This document shows positions 15,820-20,481 of a DNA stretch of 20,481 nt, piece by piece. Position numbers and translations under genes: made by a program. The stretch's first letter is position 1, and each line of letters starts with the position of its first letter. The stretch is taken from contig JALNZT010000057.1 in the NCBI GenBank assembly GCA_023229135.1, positions 1-20,481 on the forward strand, written 5' to 3'. The notes under the pieces were generated by a model. The model was given only the letters and a program-made list of their open reading frames with translations. It was not told where the DNA came from and did not search any database. Source of the stretch: Bacteroidales bacterium. Lineage in GTDB: Bacteria; Bacteroidota; Bacteroidia; Bacteroidales; F082.

Positions 15820-17214
15820 TTAAGGCAGCACTACGGCATTGTACTGTGCCACATTCACTTTAGGAATGCTGGCGTTATACTTTTTATTGATGGCATCAAT
15901 AAAGGTGTTGGCGGCCAAGGCATTACCTTGCGGAGTAAGGTGAACACCATCGGTAGAAAAAGCATTTCCGGTTACGAAAGTGTTAGAAAAGCTTACGCCG
16001 TCCATTACAATTCCACCCGAAGAACCTTGCTTTAACACGGCATTCATATCCACGTGAGCCAGTTCGTATTTTTCAGCAGCCGCTTTAATGGCCTGGTTGT
16101 ATCCAACAACAGCATTGTCGATATCCGTGATTTCTTTTTCGTCTAAAACATAAGCACCCGGAACTGGTTTTAGCGATCCCCAATAAGCGCACTTAATAGA
16201 ATCAAGTGGTAAGGACAGCAATACCAGTTCATCGGCTTTTATCTGTCTGATTTGCAACTTTTCATAGCCTGGAGGTACAAGAATCGAGGGGTCATGAATT
16301 ACCATTGGGTTTGCGCCAAGTGCGAAGTTGATGCGGTAATCCAGTCCTAACTGTTGCATAGCACCGTTGTACTCCGCATAACCTGCATTAAGCTGATCTA
16401 CCATTGCCTGGTCGCTGAGTGCAATGATATTGAATGGCACAGTGGTAAAATACGGAATATCAGTTATGTTCGGGATATTGGCAATAGCACCGGCTGTTGC
16501 AGTAGCTTTAAACGACATAAGTACAACTTCCAGACTGGCTGCAAAACCTACGCCAGGTGCACCTTCCAGCGGAGTAATTTGATCTGCTGCTCCACCGGCG
16601 AGGGCATAAGACAGCACGTCGTTATTGCCAATCCAAAGCGTGAAAAATGTAGGTTTAACAAGAGCAATTTCATCAATTACAGCATTTCCAGCTGCACTGG
16701 CAAAGCGGCCATAATAGGGGTTCATGCTGCCATAGCCTGGTGCAAGCAGGTGTGTAACTTTCGCGCCTGGTACGCCGATATTATGGAATGGCCCCTGATC
16801 AGCAACGGGAGTGCCAAGCAAAACAGCCAGTTCTTGCTGTGTGGCATTGGGGTTAGCCCTAACAGGTCCCAGCGAAGTAACGCCGAGACAATCTGTCGAG
16901 AAGCCCATTTTTAACTTGGTAAAAAGCATGCCGCCACCAGTTCCAACACCATCTTCTGTGTTGATATAAGGAATTTTAAAGCTGCCTTGGCGGCCCACAA
17001 ATTCCATTTGTTCGGCAAGCATTTTAGAGAAGGAATTCTCCTGTGCGGATTTATATAAAGCATTGTCAGCATATCCCGCTGTTAAGGAGTTTCCCGCTGT
17101 CATATAGGTTGTGAAATCAGCATTTCCTTTGGAGGGTTCAAACTCGTTGATTTCAGGCTGGCACGACCACAAGCCGCCAAGCAATACAGCACTAATAAGA
17201 AATTTATATTTCAT
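15820..17214 (-). CDS. SGNH/GDSL-type hydrolase lipoprotein
   Basis: A 464-residue predicted lipoprotein: signal peptide with LLGGLWSC, lipidated at C18, then QPEINEFEP. SGNH blocks are all visible: the nucleophile region TAGNSLTAGYAD with S43 (GNSL in place of the classical GDSL), block II NIGVPG (146-150), block III GNND with N198, and block V DGVHLTPQG with D422 and H425. A catalytic Ser-His-Asp set is therefore complete. The family covers esterases, lipases and deacylases; the substrate is unknown. The gene follows the FadL-like porin by 18 bases in the same transcript, a pairing I recall from other Bacteroidota. It suggests that an ester is cleaved and the acyl product moved through the porin. 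That role is inference. Confidence 0.9.
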   Translation of the reverse strand: MKYKFLISAVLLGGLWSCQPEINEFEPSKGNADFTTYMTAGNSLTAGYADNALYKSAQENSFSKMLAEQMEFVGRQGSFKIPYINTEDGVGTGGGMLFTKLKMGFSTDCLGVTSLGPVRANPNATQQELAVLLGTPVADQGPFHNIGVPGAKVTHLLAPGYGSMNPYYGRFASAAGNAVIDEIALVKPTFFTLWIGNNDVLSYALAGGAADQITPLEGAPGVGFAASLEVVLMSFKATATAGAIANIPNITDIPYFTTVPFNIIALSDQAMVDQLNAGYAEYNGAMQQLGLDYRINFALGANPMVIHDPSILVPPGYEKLQIRQIKADELVLLSLPLDSIKCAYWGSLKPVPGAYVLDEKEITDIDNAVVGYNQAIKAAAEKYELAHVDMNAVLKQGSSGGIVMDGVSFSNTFVTGNAFSTDGVHLTPQGNALAANTFIDAINKKYNASIPKVNVAQYNAVVLP

Positions 17215-17232
17215 GGGTTAAATTTTTTTAGG

Positions 17233-18447
17233 TTAGAAACGATAGGATAGTCCAAAGCTGGGGATAAATGCAGCGTTTTTGTAGGTGCCGCCAAAGTTAT
17301 CAGGTTGATAATTCTTTTTGGCTTCAAGACCACTGATTTGCAGGTATGACAGGTCGATGCTCAAACGCTCCGTTGGATGAAAACCAACACCAAGGGTGAA
17401 AGCAAGGTTGTCGAGGCTAACCGTTTCCGGTGTGAAATAATCTTCGTTTGTAGGGCTTTGATCGTAATAAGCACCTGCCCTAAAAGTAAACATATCGTTC
17501 AACGTGTATTCTGCACCGATACGGGGAATAAAAGTGTCCTTGTATTCGCGTGGGCTTTTAGAATTTAGGAGTTCGCCTTTTTCTTCAAAAGTAAACTCAA
17601 GTGTTTCATAAACTCCCCACATTACCCAGTTCACTTCTGCAGCAAGCAACAGCTTTTCGGTGGCCTGATAGGAGACCCCAAAATCCAGGTTGCCAGGAAG
17701 TGGGAGAGAAGCTGAGAATTTATTTTCGGTAGGGATAGTTGTGCCTACAGAAACAGGAACATGAAATTTGGCATCGCCTCCGCTAACATCCATCATGATC
17801 TTCGAGCGGTAATTTACACCAATGGATAGTTTTTCGCTTGCGGTATAAAAAGCACCTAAATTGAAACCAAGGCTGGATGCTGAACCGTCAAGTTCGACAT
17901 AACTGTCCGGGCCATAATTTAAACCTTTTTCAAGTTTTACAGAGCCGCTTGTGTAAACCAGCCCGGCTCCAATTCCAAGCTTATCAGTGAGCTGATAGGA
18001 AACGGTTGGCTGAAAAAATATCGCTTGCAAGGCAATGTTTTGAATTAACAAACGACCTTCCCAGCCACTTTCCCATTCTGCTGAGCTTCCGTAGGGCGTG
18101 TATATGGCCAGTCCTACCGCCCATTTCTCGCCTATCTTACCAGCTCCATAGACATAAAAAGGAGTACTTAGTTTGTTATTTGTTTCAGAAACCAGGTTTT
18201 GCCCGGTTTTTTGAAAACTGATTTTGGAAATAATTCCACTCGCACCAATAGAGAAATCTGTTTTAGTTTCCATCATACTTAGTGCACCCGGATTGAAGAA
18301 CATGGACGATGCTCCCAATTGAAGGCCTGTTCCGGTTAATCCCATACCAGTGCTTCTGCTACTTTGCAGCCGCACCTGATAGCCTCCTGCCTGAGTGCTT
18401 AAGTGACTCATGGCTAGAAGCATAGCGAAAAGAAATAATTTACGCAT
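17233..18447 (-). CDS. FadL/OmpP1/TodX-family outer-membrane transporter
   Basis: A 404-residue outer-membrane barrel, numbered from the ATG at 18447; an in-frame upstream codon at 18477 would add ten charged residues before the signal peptide and is less likely. The signal peptide MRKLFLFAMLLAMSHLSTQA is followed by GGYQVRLQSSRSTGMGLTG, the N-terminal plug (hatch) typical of FadL-type channels, and SSMFFNPGALSMM, the conserved NPA-type motif. The alternating strands end with the aromatic terminus PSFGLSYRF. The family takes up long-chain fatty acids and other hydrophobic compounds across the outer membrane. It is the first gene of the pair with the SGNH lipoprotein. Upstream, on the minus strand, TACCTTGC near 18474-18481 is only a partial -7 box. 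Confidence 0.93.
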   Translation of the reverse strand: MRKLFLFAMLLAMSHLSTQAGGYQVRLQSSRSTGMGLTGTGLQLGASSMFFNPGALSMMETKTDFSIGASGIISKISFQKTGQNLVSETNNKLSTPFYVYGAGKIGEKWAVGLAIYTPYGSSAEWESGWEGRLLIQNIALQAIFFQPTVSYQLTDKLGIGAGLVYTSGSVKLEKGLNYGPDSYVELDGSASSLGFNLGAFYTASEKLSIGVNYRSKIMMDVSGGDAKFHVPVSVGTTIPTENKFSASLPLPGNLDFGVSYQATEKLLLAAEVNWVMWGVYETLEFTFEEKGELLNSKSPREYKDTFIPRIGAEYTLNDMFTFRAGAYYDQSPTNEDYFTPETVSLDNLAFTLGVGFHPTERLSIDLSYLQISGLEAKKNYQPDNFGGTYKNAAFIPSFGLSYRF

Positions 18448-18530
18448 AGATTTGTTTTTTTTGTTAAAGCAGCGCAAGGTACACTTTTTTTTAAATAGGT
18501 AATCTGGTATTAAATAACTTCTGCTTTTTA

Positions 18531-19214
18531 TTATTTGCTATCTAACTGCCAGTCAACGGGAAGAAATCCAATATTCGTGAGGTAATCATTGGCTTTTGAG
18601 AAATGTTTACAGCCCAAAAATCCTCTGTGGGCAGAAAGGGGAGAAGGGTGAACGCTCTTTAAAATAAAATGCTTGTTGGTGTCGATCAGCTTTTCCTTAC
18701 TGATGGCGTGTTTGCCCCAAAGCATAAATACAAGGCCAGCCCTGTTTTCAGAAAGTGCACGAATGGCGGCATCGGTAAATTGCTCCCAACCTTTTGACGC
18801 ATGAGAAGCAGCGGCAGCTTCACGAACGGTTAATACAGTGTTCAACAGCAAAACGCCTTCTTTTGCCCAAGGCGTTAGGTTACCGCTTTTCGGGATGGCA
18901 AAGCCGATATCGGAAGCCAGTTCTTTAAAAATATTTTGAAGACTTGGCGGTGGTCTTATACCTTCAGGTACCGAAAAAGCCAGTCCGTGCGCCTGGCCTG
19001 CGCCGTGATAGGGATCTTGCCCAAGGATAACAACTTTTACGGCGGGAAGCGGCGTGGTATTAAAAGCCTGGAAAATTGTTTTGGCTGGCGGAAAAATACG
19101 GTATTGCTGCATTTCCTGCTTCAGAAACTGTTTTAATTCAATAAAATAAGGGGCTTCAAACTCAGCGCGAAGCACCGCATACCAGCTTTCATGAATATCA
19201 GGCTTGTTTACCAT
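18531..19214 (-). CDS. ung: Uracil-DNA glycosylase, family 1
   Basis: A 227-residue cytoplasmic base-excision repair enzyme that removes uracil from DNA. The water-activating motif GQDPYHG (65-71) carries catalytic D67. PPPSLQNIFKEL (88-99) is the proline-rich minor-groove loop, LLLNTVLTV (122-130) forms the uracil pocket with N125, and HPSPLSAHRGF (189-199) is the leucine-intercalation loop with H189. All are intact and the length is normal. The ATG at 19214 gives MVNKPDIHESWYAVL. The gene is upstream of the porin/SGNH unit on the same strand (83-base gap). It shares a 115-base region with the divergent small lipoprotein gene. No clear -7 box is seen on its own strand. Confidence 0.97.
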   Translation of the reverse strand: MVNKPDIHESWYAVLRAEFEAPYFIELKQFLKQEMQQYRIFPPAKTIFQAFNTTPLPAVKVVILGQDPYHGAGQAHGLAFSVPEGIRPPPSLQNIFKELASDIGFAIPKSGNLTPWAKEGVLLLNTVLTVREAAAASHASKGWEQFTDAAIRALSENRAGLVFMLWGKHAISKEKLIDTNKHFILKSVHPSPLSAHRGFLGCKHFSKANDYLTNIGFLPVDWQLDSK

Positions 19215-19314
19215 CAGTGGATTTTTAATCGTTTGAACAATAAATTGTGCTGCTTTATTGTTGTTTGAATAAATATGTGTTACTTTGTAACCAATTAATG
19301 ATGCATCTTTAATT

Positions 19315-19322
19315 TATCTTTG
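19315..19322 (+). promoter_or_regulatory. -7 element just before the 42-residue lipoprotein gene
   Basis: TATCTTTG followed by C is a perfect TAnnTTTG box ending only 7 bases before the ATG at 19330. The nearest TTTG upstream (19284-19287) is 27 bases away, longer than the usual 19-21. If used, transcription would begin at or within a few bases of the start codon. Confidence 0.5.
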
Positions 19323-19329
19323 CTAAAAT

Positions 19330-19458
19330 ATGAAAAAAATAGCGTTATTCATCACTTTTGTCTTTATGATTGCTTTATTAGCTACTTCTTGCAAATCGAG
19401 TAGCAAATGTGCCGCTTATGGAGAGTCACATAAATTTCAACGGGAAACAAAATATTAG
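19330..19458 (+). CDS. Small lipoprotein, 42 residues
   Basis: A short open frame that is easily missed. It reads MKKIALFITFVFMIALLATS, then CKSSSKCAAYGESHKFQRET, then KY and stop. The N-terminus is a textbook lipoprotein signal: KK, a hydrophobic core, and the lipobox LATSC with lipidation at C21. The mature peptide is only 22 residues, with a second cysteine in KCAAYG. I recall similar tiny Bacteroidota lipoproteins with a C-A/P-AY-type motif, but cannot name a family. A strong -7 box lies 7 bases upstream. The next gene, an outer-membrane-type protein, starts 48 bases after the stop and may be cotranscribed. Function is unknown. Confidence 0.75.
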   Translation: MKKIALFITFVFMIALLATSCKSSSKCAAYGESHKFQRETKY

Positions 19459-19506
19459 TCAATCCCGACTTCTCATCATTTTTAATTGCCTGTTAAATGT
19501 AGCCTT

Positions 19507-20292
19507 ATGACACAACGGGCGCATTATCTATTTATTTTATTGCTGTTTGGCTGTTGGCCTTCAATTTTGTTGGCACAACAGGATAGTTTTGCTGATGAGG
19601 AGAATGTAGAGGAGCTTATTCTATACAACCGCGAGCGTTCTGCAATCATTCAAATGCATACGTTGGGCTATGGCATTGCGTATCGTCCGGGCAAAAATCC
19701 ATCAGCTTTCAAAACCTATATCTGGAATTTTGAGCTCATTACCATGAAGTCGCCCAAGCAAATCAAGATCATTAATTCCTTATATAACAACTCAAAACGC
19801 TACGTTTATGGAAAGTTAAACGATGTGTTTATGCTTAGAGGTGGCTACGGGCTAAAAAAGCAGCTAAACCGCAAGCCATACTGGGGAGGCATTGAGCTGC
19901 GCTGGCTTTTGGAAGGCGGGCTGTCGGTAGCTTTTGAAAAACCGTACTATTACTTTGTGGTAAATGATGTCGAAGGTCCCGGAGGTGTTTGGGTACAAAC
20001 TATCGAAACAAAAAAATATGATGATTATTCCCCTCTAGAAGATTATATCTATGGAAGAGCACCCTTTACACGGGGTATAAATGAAATCGGGATTCGCCCA
20101 GGTATTTATTTGAAAACAGGCCTAAATTTTGAGTTTGGCTACGTAAAAACCCGCATCAAGGCTTTGGAAGCCGGTGCTGCGGTGGAATTTTTTCCACAAG
20201 GCGTGAACATTATGGCCGACGACCGCAACCAGCGTGTTTATCTCACCTTTTACCTCAGCTTTGGCTTTGGCAAGCGCTTCAATAAGTATTGA
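19507..20292 (+). CDS. Predicted outer-membrane protein of unknown function
   Basis: A 261-residue exported protein, numbered from the ATG at 19507. The frame is open to a TTG at 19486, but the ATG gives a normal signal peptide (MTQRAHYLFILLLFGCWPSI, cleaved after LLAQ). The mature part is rich in Tyr, Phe and Gly with alternating strands: YGIAYRPGKNPSAFKTYIWN, VFMLRGGYGLKK, GIELRWLLEGGLSVAFEKPY, GINEIGIRPGIYLKTGLNFEF and, at the end, VYLTFYLSFGFGKRF. This suggests a small barrel of about 10-12 strands, but I do not recognise the family. It follows the 42-residue lipoprotein by 48 bases with no promoter between, and a strong terminator lies just after it, so the two probably form one unit. 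Confidence 0.82.
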   Translation: MTQRAHYLFILLLFGCWPSILLAQQDSFADEENVEELILYNRERSAIIQMHTLGYGIAYRPGKNPSAFKTYIWNFELITMKSPKQIKIINSLYNNSKRYVYGKLNDVFMLRGGYGLKKQLNRKPYWGGIELRWLLEGGLSVAFEKPYYYFVVNDVEGPGGVWVQTIETKKYDDYSPLEDYIYGRAPFTRGINEIGIRPGIYLKTGLNFEFGYVKTRIKALEAGAAVEFFPQGVNIMADDRNQRVYLTFYLSFGFGKRFNKY

Positions 20293-20319
20293 GATTTTGT
20301 ATCGATAAAGTTATCTTAT

Positions 20320-20352
20320 AGCAAAGGACTTTAGACTTTTGCTGTTTTTTTT
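20320..20352 (+). terminator. Rho-independent terminator after the outer-membrane protein gene
   Basis: AGCAAAGG (20320-20327) pairs with CTTTTGCT (20336-20343), eight pairs with one G-U wobble and an 8-base loop, followed by G and eight Ts (20345-20352). It lies 28 bases after the stop codon at 20292. Confidence 0.85.
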
Positions 20353-20380
20353 AACCCCAAAGGCTGTATGTTTGTAAAAT

Positions 20381-20450
20381 CATAAGCCCACTAAGATTTT
20401 GTAATTTAGATTTTTCAAATTAATCATCACAAAAAAATAGTAGGCTTATG
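20381..20450. repeat. Inverted repeat enclosing the start of the last gene
   Basis: A 22-base arm (20381-20402, beginning CATAAGCCCACTA) matches the reverse complement of 20429-20450 (ending TAGTAGGCTTATG) at 18 of 22 positions, with a 26-base loop. The right arm ends exactly on the ATG at 20448-20450, so in RNA the start codon would be paired. Confidence 0.65.
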
Positions 20451-20481
20451 AAAACGAAAGGTACAAAAATTCGATTTGACG
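20448..20481 (+). CDS. 5' end of an unidentified gene, cut by the window edge
   Basis: Only 11 codons are visible: MKTKGTKIRFD. The frame is open from an in-frame stop at 20421-20423, and no other start lies nearby. The lysine-rich beginning has no signal peptide, so the product is likely cytoplasmic. The start faintly resembles what I recall for IS110-family transposases of Bacteroidota, in which a short basic leader precedes a DEDD catalytic domain. Eleven residues cannot establish this, and a housekeeping gene is equally possible. The start codon lies in the right arm of an inverted repeat. Confidence 0.5.
   Translation, partial: MKTKGTKIRFD

Noticed and set aside
15796..16035. 79-codon plus-strand frame beginning in the hairpin
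   Set aside because: It overlaps the end of the SGNH gene on the other strand, including the block V catalytic motif, and has no supporting signal.
16354..16914. 186-codon open frame on the plus strand
   Set aside because: It lies wholly antisense to the SGNH lipoprotein, whose catalytic motifs are intact. It has no recognisable domain and an amino-acid pattern typical of a shadow frame.
19486..19506. TTG upstream start for the outer-membrane protein gene
   Set aside because: The ATG at 19507 places a standard signal peptide at the N-terminus; the extension would add residues ahead of it without support.
1..20481. CRISPR array, tRNA genes, prophage, toxin-antitoxin or defence island
   Set aside because: No regularly spaced direct repeats, no cloverleaf-like segments, and no integrase, nuclease or toxin motifs were seen in any gene or gap of the window.

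Overview
The window reads as chromosomal DNA of a Bacteroidota bacterium, most likely a non-gut, Bacteroidales- or Marinilabiliales-like member (the order is an inference). Supporting signs are type IX secretion (T9SS) C-terminal sorting domains on two large secreted proteins, repeated Bacteroidota-type -7 promoter boxes (TAnnTTTG) upstream of genes, start sites that mostly lack strong Shine-Dalgarno sequences, several lipoproteins and beta-barrel proteins, and gene neighbourhoods familiar from this phylum (alaS / M23 peptidase / MerR; ddl / PASTA / RluD; FadL-like porin / SGNH lipoprotein).

Layout. Bases 1-120 are the 3' end of a 5S rRNA gene (end of an rrn operon) and its terminator. hldD (171-1136, +) makes the heptose precursor of lipopolysaccharide and converges, with a 7-base overlap, on a two-gene minus-strand unit of an M23 peptidase and a small MerR regulator (2466-1130). 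alaS (2594-5218, +) diverges from that unit across a compact two-way promoter. Next comes a plus-strand cluster of envelope genes: a secreted TPR protein (5397-6650), a predicted outer-membrane barrel fused to a SPOR-like domain (6662-7792), and a T9SS-exported lysyl-endopeptidase-type serine protease with a PKD domain (7885-9717).

A minus-strand operon, 13779-9733, runs PASTA membrane protein, large T9SS surface protein, RluD-type pseudouridine synthase, with near-zero spacing. ddl (13941-14915, +) diverges from it. rdgB (15503-14919, -) converges on ddl with a 3-base gap. The 316-base gap 15504-15819 holds two strong inverted repeats. They lie downstream of a minus-strand pair, fadL-like porin to SGNH lipoprotein (18447-15820). 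ung (19214-18531, -) lies upstream of that pair. On the plus strand follow a 42-residue lipoprotein (19330-19458) and an unrecognised outer-membrane-type protein (19507-20292) with a clear terminator. The window ends in the first 11 codons of a gene whose start codon sits in an inverted repeat.

Functionally this is mostly housekeeping (translation, DNA and nucleotide-pool repair, peptidoglycan and LPS precursors) mixed with uncharacterised Bacteroidota envelope genes. I see no CRISPR array, tRNA, prophage or toxin-antitoxin pair, and no clear new defence or biosynthetic system. The least explained parts are the 5397-9717 envelope cluster, the T9SS protein inside the PASTA/RluD operon, the 42-residue lipoprotein with its neighbour, the two hairpins at 15656-15816, and the truncated 3'-end gene.
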